From Thamnaconus septentrionalis (Eukaryota; Chordata; Actinopteri; Tetraodontiformes; Monacanthidae), in the NCBI GenBank assembly GCA_009823395.1, contig CM020515.1:10283989-10347988 (forward strand): DNA of 64,000 bases, read 5' to 3'. Of the stretch, positions 1 to 11,974 are shown piece after piece (the stretch's first letter is position 1; every line of letters begins with the position of its first letter). The position numbers were made by a program, and so were the translations under genes. The notes under the pieces are model-generated. The model worked only from the letters and a program-made list of their open reading frames with translations, made no database searches and was not told the origin of the DNA.

Positions 1-576
1 GCACATTTAAATAGAATTGCATAAAAGTTCTAGGGGTGAACACAGAACAGACAGCTGCGTTTGGCTCTGCTGCAGTGAAACACAGTCAGGGTAAAAGAAA
101 TAGAGCATAAAGCAATAGATAACCCCCCCCCCACCCCTCCTGAAAACCCCCAAAAAAAACCATTATTGTTAAAGGCCCAGTGTCCATCTAACGCTTTGAA
201 ATCACGCTGCACGCAGGTAAATGAGCCCTATGTTTATAATGTACAGCATCCTGCCAGCTGCCTCGCTGTCACATTAGCTACGGCTCAATCAAACTATAAA
301 TCTTAATCAGGCCCGTCGGCTCGTTGGGCCGTGCCGCAGACAGCAGCCGGCTTCGCTCCGCGGACGTTTTTCCCTCCGCCTGACAAAGGCCACTGCGATG
401 TCAATCTGCGTTCACTGACTGGGTCCACTCGATCGCACATCTTTTTCTTATCGGCTCTGGTGTCAAATCATGAAAAACGCTGAGCAGATCTAGACACACA
501 TACACACACTTGGACACATTTTCTTCTTCATTTTATACCAGTGGATCCAGACACACAAGGTTCAGTGGTTTTTTAA
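1..576. other. non-coding; nothing recognised
   Basis: There is a poly-C/A tract at about 121-160. An AGGCCCAGTGT after GTTAA (173-183) resembles one end of the miniature transposon family seen elsewhere, but no partner end was found. Bases 300-370 are CpG-rich. The only open frames are short and low-complexity. Confidence 0.5.
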
Positions 577-1198
577 GTGATGGATGATCAATGGCTTGAG
601 TGTTAATTGTTGGGTGAATGGAATGACAATCGATGAATAGCTGGCCAATAGATTGCTGATGAGTGATGGATTGACGAACTGATAGACGGATAGATGGGTC
701 AGTACATTGGTGGATAGATGGCTGGATAGATGCTAGACTTTGTTTTTACATTATTGGGTCAATCAACTCAACCTTTATGACCAAAGTGCTCACTTACGTC
801 CAGCAACCCTTCAAAGCACACAGTCAACAGAGAAACCAACAGATAACTGCGGAATGCATGAATGTACGGACAGTCTTTAAGTAAAGGACAATGGGTGGAT
901 GGAGGAATGGATGGATGGATGGTTGGATGGATAGGTAAATTGTAGTTTGAATTAAATTTGAATGGAGGGATGATGGACCTCTTTTAGACAGTTGGATGGA
1001 TCCAGTGATAATGGATGGATGACACAGGGGAATAGTGAATGGATGGATGGATGGATGGATGGATGAATGACAGGTAAAGAGAAGTATGAATGGAGAGATG
1101 ATAGACCTCTTTCAGACAGTTGGATGGATGCAGTGATAATGGATAGATTACATCAGGGAATAGTGGATGGATGGATGGATGGATGGATGGTATTAATG
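577..1198. repeat. degenerate GATG/TGGA minisatellite with a 128-bp duplication
   Basis: Imperfect tetranucleotide units of the TGGA type run throughout. Within it, the segment starting at 960 (GAATGGAGGGATGATGGACC) recurs at 1088 with a few changes, an offset of 128 bases, each copy followed by a purer (GGAT)n stretch. Confidence 0.85.
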
Positions 1199-2454
1199 AA
1201 GGCGGGCAGTGTGCAGCAGGACAGCAGCCATCGATCCCTCTCCTTTAAATTGCTCCTCTTGCTTTGGTTGGCTGGAGGGTCTCGGGGGGAGGAGGGAGGA
1301 GGGAGGGACGGGGGGGGGGGGGGGCATGATTATAGGAGCAGAGCCTTGGCCATGCCAGGCTGTGTATATGTGTATACGAGTGTGTGTGTGATGGAGGGGG
1401 TGCGGGGGGAGGGAAGGAAGAGGGAGGGAGGTAAACTGATAATGGTGCCTTCTAAACGTTGCCAGGCGGCCCTGCGGACAACAGAAGTAATAATGAAGCT
1501 CGCTCTTGTTATCTGTCTCGCCCGTGTCAACTCCAGAAACAGCTGTTTGCTTCCCCCGACGTTGTCCTTTGTCATCTCGCGCCCTCCCCCACTTCCCACT
1601 TCCTCCTCTTCCTCCTCTCCCTCTTATCTCTTCCTCACCTTCTGCAGCACTTTCTTTTGCATTTCTTAGTTCGTTCGCTCGCTCGTTTATTTATTTTATT
1701 TATTTTCTTTTTCGCCGGCAGTTTTCTCTGCTAATCGCAAACACCCTCCTTCCTTCCTCCCACACCTTCCTCAGCGGCGCTTCCTCCGCTCGGCTCTCCG
1801 TCTTCTCTGCCCAGCTTCCCTCTTCCACCCCCCGCCCCTCTCCTCCTTATTTTCCCTTCCTGCCTCTTCCCTTCCAGCCTATTGCCTCATTCGCTCGGCA
1901 CGCTTACGCCGTCTGATTGCATCACCCCCCCCGGCTCCCCAACCCCCCCGGTGAAAAAGCTTTCCACTCGGATTCTGAACATTATTACAAGCATATTACA
2001 CATTTATTGTGCCGCGCTCGGATGCCTTTCACCGCAAGGAGAAAACAACAGTGACGTTTGGGGGGGGGGCTGCTGGGATACGAAGGCGGCCGCCGGTCTG
2101 ATTCATGCGCGTCCGCATTGCAACGAGGGGGCTTTTTGCTGGGCTGCGGCGCCACGTAAGACTTGGTAGCTTAGCAACAGGTGGCGCGCAGGCCAGGCAG
2201 CCGTGTCAAGACCCCCCCCCTGCGTCTGGGGGGATGTCGTACAGTTGGCGCATTATTTTAATGACTGTGTGTTTAAGAGGGAATGAATCAGGTTCATTTT
2301 TTTATTACTCCACGGGTCTTAAGTGTGCTTGTGGAAAAACGCAGCTAAAGGATGAAGCAATGCGGTATCTTTTTGAAAGATCAGATATGAAAGACGTCAG
2401 TTCGGCATCTAGTCGGGAAATTATCGCATTCTTTCAGGCTGAGGAGGTATGCAT
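1199..2454. other. non-coding; purine-rich then pyrimidine-rich tracts
   Basis: 1274-1324 is G-rich (separate entry), 1395-1432 is purine-rich and about 1560-1880 is C/T-rich. Open frames here are low-complexity and shared by several frames, so I do not call a gene. A polypyrimidine tract at 1590-1640 followed by a CTGCAG could act as a splice acceptor, but no exon was recognised. Confidence 0.5.
1274..1324 (+). other. G-quadruplex-prone G-rich tract
   Basis: Repeated runs of three or more G (GAGGG, GGGGGG, GGAGGGAGGAGGGAGGG) end in a 15-G run at 1310-1324. More than four G-runs with short loops meet the usual quadruplex pattern on the plus strand. Confidence 0.7.
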
Positions 2455-2656
2455 GTCATGGACGGATGCAAGATAGATAGGTGGAATGCTAATGAATGAA
2501 TGGATGGTTGGTAGACGACTAGAAGATGATGGCTGGATGGAAGGATGTACGTGGTTGAACATATAGATGAACTGATTGCTAAATTGCTGGATGTGTGTAT
2601 GGATGGATGGATGACAAATAGGTGGATGGAAGACAGATGAGCAGATGATAGACATG
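2455..2656. repeat. second degenerate TGGA/GATG minisatellite
   Basis: Loose ATGGATGG-type units resemble those at 577-1198 but are more decayed. This is probably the same kind of sequence expanded independently, or a tail left by an old transposon. Confidence 0.75.
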
Positions 2657-5600
2657 CTCTATTTCATGCATCATTCCATCCACCCAACTTCAATTGAGCC
2701 AACCAGAAGGGTTTTCCCAGCCAGCAAGGCGGTTTCCATTTTCCTGCCACCTAGTTAACGTAAATGTTCCACTATTCGCAGCATGTTAGCTTATTAGCTG
2801 GCTCTACTTTTGCGGTCTCTGCCTCTCAGCCTTCACAAGTGGCAGCCCCTTCTCACTCTCCCACCTCCCACCTCTCTGCTGATCAGGTTTGGAGCCCTTG
2901 GAGCGTTAAAGAACGGCTCAAAACTCACACATTTAGCTTAAGAAACCGTATTTAAATCTCTGGCGTTTTGATTGACTGACTTGCCTCCAAAAACAGACCC
3001 CCGCTCTGCCAAGTACCCACAGGCTCACAGCTGTCATACACTGCTGTGAAATCATGGGGTGGGAAGGAGGAGTGGGGAGGGGGGGTTGGAGGTGTTTTCG
3101 CTTTGATTTAAGTGGCTTTCAAAGTAAGAAGAAGCCTCGTTTTGGGCTGCTTGGATCGGACTGAAGAGTTCGGCTTTCAAGTGGGAGACAAATGGTCCTC
3201 GGTTCAGAGGGGGGGAGCACCAGCGGAAAGGAGCGCCGAGGGGGAGATGGAGTGAGTGAATGACAGGTGAGACCATCATTAAGGGGCGGGAGGTGGGTAT
3301 CGGAGGGGAGGCGGAGGATGGATGGAGGTCGGCCGGAGACCGGAGGAGTGTGAAATAGTGGAGATATGCTTCACTGTGAGGGGGGCAGACGAGCGGAGAG
3401 ACGTAGCGGTGATGAATCTACAGTCACCGACTCCAGTGTCTGCCGGTTCTCCACCCAGGAGTGCGCTTCTCACGCCGCCCTTAGACCTGACCGAGTTTTC
3501 AAACGTTTTCAAGTTCACAGAAAGTTTCAATAGTGTAAGTTTTTGTTGAAACCGGTCAAAGGGATCTTGGTTGCTTGGTGTACGCAGGACTCTACCCAGT
3601 CGGCAAGCAATGCAATGTAGTTTTTCAAAAAAATAAAAATTATATATTTCTGAGTTTCTCCAAGTGCTGTCAATGTAAGTGAGTTCATTTACGTGATTAA
3701 AGCCAATTAACCGGTTGCCAACCGCTGCTAAACATTGAGAAAATAATATAATTGCATCAATTTATATACCTACATTGTAACTTTCCAATTTTCAGCATTT
3801 CTCTTTGCACCGAAAACCCAACAATAATTCATCAAGGATTGTATTTTCAAACTGTGATTAATCGTGATTAATCAGAACAAGTGACCCTAATTTTAACTAG
3901 ATAATTTTTTAAAAATGGTTGCAATGGTGACATAGAAATCACGATGGGACTAAAATGCTAGTGCGGTTAATTAAAAGAAAATGTGTTCGACTGACAACAA
4001 TACACAAACTTATAAAAGGCACCTAGTTTTATTTATTTGTTTATTTTTGTTGCATCGTTGCGCGTTACATCACGCTGGCACTCAAATCAGATCCTCGTCA
4101 AGATAACGCCTCCGAACCATAAAACAGAAAGAAAGACAGAAGGAAATGATGGTTGATGTGTATCTGCATCTATTTTTGACAGGGCCGCCCGGCCTAATTA
4201 AAGATTTCCCCTTCACGCTTCCCTCCTGCCGTTGTGTACGCGCGCCTCTCGCACACACATGGGCTTTGCATCTGTTTGCATCTCCGCGCGCTGTTCTAAT
4301 GTGGACTAATCCTGCGTAATGAAAGCCCCTGCGTCCGCTCAGTGACTTCATTAAAATATTTAGTACTGATGGTTATAAATTACCCGCCGCCTGCTGCTGC
4401 AACCCGCGGTGCATGCAGCCCCTCATATGTAAAGAAAAGATAGAAAGGGAAAAAAAAACCTTCAACTTTCTCCCCTTCAGTTTTATTTCCGGTCTGACGA
4501 CTGTCTTTCTTTTTTTCTCCAAGCTGTCGGGTTGATGTACCTGGTTTACAAGCCGGGGGAACAAGTCGGGTTTTCACGCTCCAGCATGCCCTCTGGCTGC
4601 CTACAGGCAGAATTCAACCCTGCACACAACTTTTTTTTTTTTTTTTTTTGAACTCCAAACGATGATGTAATTTCAGGATGAGAGCAGAGATTGCAGCAAC
4701 ACTGATCAGAGCTTCTTATAACCCTCTTCTAGGCCTGTACTATCCACTGCAGCTTTTTTCCCCTCTTAGTTGTTGTAGTTAGTTGTTGTCTCAACCCTAA
4801 CACTAGATTTAAGTCAATTCTATGCAGAGACTTGCTGAAGTTGTTCTTACACGCCATCTACCGTTCGACTATTGACAATTTCCTCATTAATAATGTTTTA
4901 AAATAATCACATATACAATGAAAAAAATAATAATGGGTGATTATCTTTATATAGAAACTAGTATGACTCTGATTTAGCCTAAACCTGATCAATGCTCTTC
5001 ACTCATGAAAAATGAACTTTATATCCCCTGTTGACACTCTGGAAGATCAATTTCCAAATATCTGATTGTTTCACCGAGTGGCCAGCAGAGGGTTAAGAGC
5101 GAGTGTGAGGAAACCTCCAGGAGCAGACAATCCGTAATGAAATTTTAAAATGACGAACCGAGTCGTTTTCATTATTCACACACATCTGCACTCAGGGCCG
5201 GGGTTGAGCTCACCCACACTGGAGAGGAGGCGCGACCGGGGGCTCGGCAGACGAGCTAACAGCCCGTCTTCCCGCCACAGCAGGTCACACGTCCCCGAAC
5301 CCCTGCCGTTGACGTTGTCATTAACACGGAATTTTAGAGCATCCATCCGTCTTTTTTTCTATCGCTGATGACAGCAGCACAGGTGACATGAGCTAAATGT
5401 TTACAGCGTCAGACTGAACGTGGCAAACCTGCAGCTACAGAACATTTTTTCAATCCGTGTTTTGAATTTTGGCATTTCCAAAAATTCCCTAATGCGTTTT
5501 TTTTTTTTTTGCTCTTGAATCCAACCACTGCACTCCATCAGCAATCGATGTATTCACTGAAAGTGAATGACCTTTATTTCGACTTGCATACATATCTTTA

Positions 5601-8097
5601 GCGCTAGATGCTAATCGACTTATCCATGAAACGGGCCAACGAGAATTCACAATTAAGCGGCGCATCCCGAGCGTAGCGGTGCGGATGTTTTCTTTAATGC
5701 CGTTATCGCGGGAACAATGCCCCCGATAAACTCGCCTTCCTGCCAACACGGCTCGTTTCCAGCTCCTCCTCGCAAATGTATGCAAATTCCACTTCCTGAC
5801 TCACCGGCGCATCGCAGATCCGGCCGACGGAGGCCAAACATGAGTGAAACTTTCAAACGGAAACCAAACGCCTTCAGCCCCCCCGCCTTACCCACCTCGC
5901 GCAAAGTCCCACTGTGAATTACATGCAACAAAGGGGGAGGGGAGAGGTGTGGGGGCTCTAAGCCAATCAGAAAGCTCTGGCGAATGGGGGTCATTTATTC
6001 CTTTGGGGTTGGAGCACGCAGAGAAAACTGGATATTCTAAAAGCTATCTTGATTCCTGAGAGCTGCGTCTCTGATATTGATTTTTTGTTTTGTTTTATTG
6101 TTTTCTACAACACAAACTGTGTCAATTTGTAAATAACACCGCTGAGCCTTTACTGCTCACGTCCGCACTCTTAAATGTCAAACATGCTGCGGTGTCCCGC
6201 GACCTGCTTTAGCGCCGTCTTAACCAGGTCAGAGCGTCGATGCTCTCAGGTTTGTTTTTTTTTTCTTTTTAATTTAAACTTCCAGTGATATTTGAATCTT
6301 TTTTTTCACGGGCTTAAAGAAGAAAAAAATATCAGCTTCTCGGTAGCGAGAGTAAGATGTCACTTGACCGAGGCGGCTGTCAGAGTCCGGAGTCCGGAGG
6401 GGATGCAGTTGTCTCGGCAGCAAAATCAGCTTTCACAAAACCAGGATGCGGCTGGGTTGAAATGAAACAAGAGTTTAATTGTAGGTTTTAGTTCAAAAAT
6501 GGAAAGTTAAAATCATAACCCAGATACTTAGCATGGCCTGGTGCAGCAAGAAATCACCGGTTCTGACTGGATTCTTCTTTCCCTTTTTTTTTTTTTTAAA
6601 CTTACTCAGCGAATTTTTGCGGTGTAATAATATATAAAGAGTTTTGGGGAAAGAAACAAACAAAAAAGAAAAACCTAATTAAAGTGAGCAGACAGTAGCG
6701 AACAGTCCTCTCCCACACACGAGGTGGGAAATGAGGCACTGCTTGTTGTTCCTCGGGGGGGAGACAGGTGCTGAAAGAGCACTGGTGCGTGCACGTGCTC
6801 ATCCAATCTCGCTCTCATTCTCGTCCACGCCCTGCCATCTCGCCGCCGCCGCCGCCGACACAATTGTCGCTGACAAATGCTGTGGGTTTTTTTTTCTCCC
6901 CCCAATCTTTTTTTTTTTATATGCTAATTGGGGGGGAAGCAGCAGTTAGTCAGAGCCCCTGGTGTGAGATAATACAGCGCTCCATGGGGGGGTTTCCATG
7001 CGAAGGCACGAGTAGGAGAGATCGAGGCGGGAGACAGACCAAGTTTAGGATGGCGAGGACAATGCCCAAACACTTCCAGAAAGAGTTTGTGATGACTTTC
7101 CATTTTTTTCCTCTAGATTTTGAAAAGTGTTTGCAATCTTTTTTTTAAAAGTGTTTCTAACAGTCTGGCATCAGCAGATGGTTTTGGCGTGTCCGCTTTT
7201 TTTCTTTGATGTGTGAATGCCATCGAGAGGATCACTGAATTGATTCAATATTTGGAGAAAGTGTCAAAATTTGAAATCACCTCCCTTTGATTACATACAT
7301 ATTGGATATATTGAGACAACATTGGACTATGTAGTGAATACTGATGTTCACCACGGCAAAATACCGTATCTTCTAAATAATTGGTGCAGTATATCTATAT
7401 AGTCAGACACAGCCCTTGTCTTATTTTGAAGGTCTCTCTCTGGCTTCTGGCTTTGCACTTCCTGCCTCATTTCCCTCTCTCCCGCTCCGTCCTCCACTAA
7501 TCACCCTCATCACTCTCGTCAAGTACCTGTCAGGGTTCCCTCCCGTGTGACGATCAGGCTCCGCCCTAACGCCACTCTGCGTCAGCCCCGTGCATTAAAG
7601 GGCCCAACTGTAAATCCGGGCCCCCGCCGGGTGGGTTTGCTGCATTTTAGGAGCCGCCGTCTGCCAAGAAACACGTCTAGCGTGAGGACTTGAGGGTGAG
7701 TGTGAACCTTTTGGCGGCTCAGATTTCAATGCAGGATTTCTGGCTCATTCATCTCGCCGGGCCTCCTGATGCACGGCGCATTCAGCACCTCTCAAAGCAA
7801 CATTATGTTGTTCCCCCACCTCAAAATTTCCAGTTTCGGAATCGATTTCACGATTCACGGTCCTGCAGCCGGGAGAATGGCAGCGGCGCCGCTGACACAG
7901 CCCGACGGCCCTCCTCCCTCTCCTCCTTCTCCTCCTCCAGCGACGTCCTCTGCCGTTCTGCCTGTTTGCACACATGAGTGAGCCGGTCCTGCTTCTTCTG
8001 GCCACCAGGAGGGAGGTGTGGGTGTCGAGGGGAGGACCAGGGCTGCATGACTTTGAAAATGCTTTGTCAACATGTGCAACGTGCCCTCGCCGGCAGC
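2657..8097. other. non-coding, mostly unique sequence
   Basis: No convincing open frame or RNA gene. There is a 19-T run at 4631-4649, other T-runs near 5498, 6584 and 6905, and a (CCG)n-like stretch at 6841-6857. Scattered homeobox-like TAATTA motifs suggest possible enhancers, but conservation cannot be judged from one sequence. Confidence 0.5.
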
Positions 8098-8098
8098 T

Positions 8099-8280
8099 TT
8101 ATTAGGTACAACCTGTTAGTACCGGGTACCTAATAACATCCGTCTTCCTTATTCTGAGGCTCGCTTCGAACCTCAGCAAGTCCTCTTCACCACCTCTAAA
8201 ACGCCTACATGTAAAAAAAAGTTGCTGCCATGTGATTGGCTGACTGGCTGTCTGTATAACAAGCCTGCATCACGTCAACC
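8099..8280. mobile_element. Tc1-like DNA transposon remnant with TTATTAGGTAC ends
   Basis: TTATTAGGTAC (8099-8109) and GTACCTAATAA (8126-8136) form an 11-bp inverted pair like the ends of a fish Tc1/mariner family. The segment 8188-8275, with CTCTTCACCACC, CGCCTACATG and GTTGCTGCCATGTGATTGGC, resembles the subterminal part of the same family as I remember it. No transposase frame remains. The copy is rearranged or nested. Confidence 0.6.
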
Positions 8281-9081
8281 CAGCGTGGTGCCGTTTTTCC
8301 CTGTTAGAAAACGTATTGAAACAGTATTAAGTTGAAAAAAAAATTACAGTGTTGCTTTACCATTGCACTGGATTACATATGCAAGCAGTATCTGTTTGTA
8401 TCAGTGACAAAACTAAGAAGAAACTGCTGCTAGCTGCCCTTAAATACCTCCAGAAGAAGGCAGAGCAGCTTATATGGTATTTTCCCCATGAAAATATTAA
8501 AACATTTTACCTTCAAGATTTTTTGGGATAGAAGATAGTTGCTCATTTTTACCCCCTGGCCATGGCTGTTCAGTTTAAAACCACTCACAGCAGCTAGCCT
8601 TGAGCTCTAGCGACCGAGGCTAAACTAGAAACTTGAAAAAGAAAGACAGAAAGTTTATACAATCAGCTTCAAAGCGCCCCTCAATCTTTTAAAGAGCTCT
8701 TGGGGACCTGAAATAAATACAAAGGATTCAGCAGACGCTGAATTAGCATTTTAAGCTAACTACAGCATAGCACAGGGCTATGTTGGCTAACTGCTACCAG
8801 TGGCAGAGCCAGAATTGTTGCCTTGGGGTGGCCACAGGGTGACATTATGACTCACATAGGGCTGGCAATAATTGGATGTCTGAAATGACTACATGACTGT
8901 TTTTATTATTATAATTTTTACTGTAGTTTTTGTATCTATTTAACATTTTCTGCTCATACTGTCCTGTTCGTACTGTCTACGGATTCGGGTTAGTGTCACA
9001 TTAAATTCCTCTGAGTGACTTGTTTCCACCAAGAATAAAATCCAGGCCAAACATTAAGTCAGAAATACATTATACATAAAT
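8281..9081. other. non-coding; nothing recognised
   Basis: AT-rich sequence with no open frame resembling a protein and no clear repeat. The 60-codon frame at 8349 has no recognisable features. Confidence 0.5.
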
Positions 9082-9168
9082 GCATCCATCCACCCATCCT
9101 TCCATCTTCTATACCCACTTCTTCCTGCACTCAGGGTTGCGGGGGTCTGCTGGAGCCCATCCCAGCTA
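9082..9168 (-). mobile_element. SINE tail fragment
   Basis: CATCCATCCACCCATCC followed by CTTCTATACCCACTTCTTCC and GGGGGTCTGCTGGAGCCCATC matches the tail region of the element at 57523-57900 on the minus strand. Only about 87 bases remain and the tRNA-like head is missing. Confidence 0.75.
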
Positions 9169-9780
9169 CATATTAAATACATACATACATACATATATTA
9201 ATGCATAAAAAAAAAAAAAAAAAAAAAAAGATACTGTGCGTCAATCGGCAAAGATATGACTTGAGGTGCTGTATTGTGGAAGTCTAAGGCCTTTTGTCAA
9301 ATAACCCCTGACGACTACTCACCTGAACAGAGTTTCTCAACTTTAATTCGAAGTTCCAGTCAACTGCTGGACTATACTAAAGTGACATCACCGCTCTTGG
9401 ACTTTTGCCCCGAGCTTGTTGACTCGCTGCTTCAGCCGGTGTGTGTGTGTGTGTGTGTATGTGTGTGTAGGAGGGTGTGGGGTGGTGGTGGTGGTGGTGT
9501 TCTGACAGTCTAGCCGGAGCGGCCGCGTCAGGCAGGAGTCTGTAATCGCTGCTGCGGGGATTTGAAAATTCCTTCGCCCGGGCCGGCTCCGACCCCCCTC
9601 CGCTATTAAGACGTGCTGACTCTGCTGTAGACTCCCGAGTGCCGAGACGCCGCTCGGCGTCCCGTAGCTGCAATATCTGCCGCCGCCCGGAATGATTTAT
9701 CGTCGCAGGTGAGAGTGCCGCTGGAGGTGGCTGTGTGCCGCCGCAGGTCCATTAGAGGCCTGACACAAAGCAAGGTGTTT

Positions 9781-9814
<34 letters not shown>

Positions 9815-11041
9815 TTTGGAAGAACATGATTTATTTTTTTTTTAGCAATAGATGGGAGGGGTGTTTAGGTTTTGCTATATTTTTTTAATTTTAAAACCTA
9901 CATTCACGACGCACAGACAGTAAATGTTGCACGATTACTCTTCAAATTCAGATCCATTAGCCAGCCCCTGTGCGTGTGCGTGTGTGTGTATGTGAATCAG
10001 GCCGTTTCACAGCATTTACGTAAAAGATGTTATCAGCGTCTGTGCGGTTGTATCGGCCGCGGCTCTTGCATTAACCTTGTTGTCGCGCAAACTGAAATTT
10101 GGACGCGGATAACGGACGTGCGTCAATTAAAAAAGAAAAAGGAAAAAGCTTTGTCACTCTTACACAGTGCAGGGTCTGTTCCGGCAGTGAGATAAAGGCA
10201 TATTTCATTAAAAAAAAAAAAAAAAAAAAAAAAGTTATAGCATTTACAGCAGCGATTAGCTCAAATCACAACAGAATCCCTACGACTGCATCCAGAATCT
10301 GAAGGTTCCTTATCTGCTGTGCTACGCTAACTCTAAACGCTAAAGCTAACCCCCCCTCCCTCCCAATCACCCTCGCCCCCCCCCCATCCCTTCTACTCTC
10401 CGCCATCTTGCTTTTTTCCCAGAATCCTCCTCTAATTGCGTCAATTCATGCGTGCGCTCCTCTGCCCTCGTCTTTTTATCCTCCGCTCCTCTGTCTTGAT
10501 CTCGCCCCCCACCCCCCCACCTCTCTGTCCCTCTCCTCCCTCATTTCCTGCTCTCACTCTGCCGCTCATTCACACGTTTCCTGCCTCCTGCGCCGGCTTA
10601 GCCGCCGCGCCGCTAATTCGCCGCTCTCCCTCCTCACTCTGCTCCAGTATTTATTTTTTTCTTTTTTTCTTTACGTATAGCGGCCGCCGTTTCTTTTACA
10701 TAAGCAGCCATCTATTCTTGAATCTCACGAGGACGGGCGTTCAGATCGGAGAGTTCTTCCCGTCTTTCTTCCTCTCCCTCCCTCTCCCTTCCCCTCATTT
10801 GGCGTCTCGCACACGTTCCCGATCTCTCCCAGATTTAACAGGCAAGGGGGGAGTTTCATAACATGATCTGTCACAGCTCGTTTGCTCTGCGGCGTCGGCC
10901 CTTTTGTTCCCTCCATCAGCGCCGCTCTCCCATTCCCGCGTTCCCCCCCTTTCTTCCCTATTTTTTCTTTGCCGCCTCCATTTTGCACCCCCTCCTCGGT
11001 TCCAGGACCCCCAGTCTGCCAGCGCTGCGAAAACGTGTTTG
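9169..11041. other. non-coding with microsatellites
   Basis: Contains (ACAT)n at about 9178-9196, a 23-A run at 9207-9229, (GT)n at 9439-9469, (GGT)n at 9480-9500, (GT)n at 9779-9813 and a 24-A run at 10210-10233. The CpG-rich stretch at 9515-9760 and the C/T-rich stretch at 10340-10850 show no gene. Confidence 0.6.
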
Positions 11042-11115
11042 CTCTCTCTCTCTCTCTCTCACTTTCTCTGTCTCTCTCTCTCTCTCTCTCTGTCTCTCTG
11101 TCTCTCTCTCTCTCC
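11042..11115. repeat. (CT)n microsatellite, interrupted
   Basis: About 74 bases of TC/CT dinucleotides with a few TG and AC interruptions. Confidence 0.9.
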
Positions 11116-11247
11116 GTCTTTTTTTTAGCCACTTGAAATTCCTTGTTTCGTCTCAGATAGCGCAACATATTCCGGTGGGAGATTGAATATTTCTCAGGGT
11201 GAAGGATCCAAAGCGGCCGTTTTGTAGATGCCTGAGGACCAGCATAT

Positions 11248-11277
11248 GTACCTAATGAAGTGGCCATCGGGTGTGTA
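11248..11277. mobile_element. Tc1-like terminal fragment
   Basis: GTACCTAATGAAGTGGCCAT and the bases just after it match the outer end of the family at 8099-8280. Only about 30 bases are recognisable, so this is a short relic. Confidence 0.5.
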
Positions 11278-11740
11278 TGCCACTCATCTTTTCAAATATT
11301 ATCCAAAACAGCATGGTTATAATATTCCGTAATATTAAAGCGAGAAAGGCAGGAAGACAAAATGCTGAATTTCAGAGCAAACTGTCATTTTTCATTTGCA
11401 ATTTCTTTGCAATCAGACAAAAAACTTCAACGCAGTGAAAAGTCTGATGAGCCAATAATCCTTTAATTTATCTGTCTAAGAAAGAAAGAAAAAATGACAG
11501 CAAGCAGCCTCCGGTCTTCTTCGCCCAGTGGTGCAAATGTATTACCTTTCCAACACCTGGAGCAAAATGAAAATTACCATTACACGGGGTAACACGGCTG
11601 GAACCTTTTTTTTTTTCTAGCTCGGTGAGGAAGCTTTCCAGGCCGTACGTGATCAACGGCACTGCTAACTAACTAGCCGCTGTTGCTTGAGCTCAACCAG
11701 GATCTCAGGCCTTTTTTCAGGCTGTGAAGACAAACTGAAA

Positions 11741-11974
11741 CCCATCCATCCATCCGTCCATTTTCAATGCCAGTTTGACATCTAACAGTCAGTTTAGAGA
11801 TGCCAATTGACCTCACATGCATGTTTTTGGACAGTGGGAGGAAGCTGGAGAACCCGGAGAGAACTCAGGCAGACACAGGGAGACCATGCACACTCCACAC
11901 AGACAGGCCCCAGGCCCGGAACCGAACCCACAACCTTTTTTGCTATGAGACGACAGCGCTAACCACTGCGCCCC
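11741..11974 (-). mobile_element. internally deleted copy of the tRNA-derived SINE
   Basis: Reading the minus strand, it starts with a tRNA-like box A (GGCGCAGTGGTTAGCGC), has a box B-like GGTTCGGTTCC (11919-11929), shares the GGTTCTCC-type body with the 57523 copy, and ends in a (GGAT)n tail at 11741-11760. The tail-side middle portion of the longer copy is absent. Confidence 0.8.

Noticed and set aside
10725..11267. 180-codon minus-strand frame with an Arg-Glu repeat
   Set aside because: The Arg-Glu run is the translated (GA)n strand of the (CT)n microsatellite; the rest is unrecognised.
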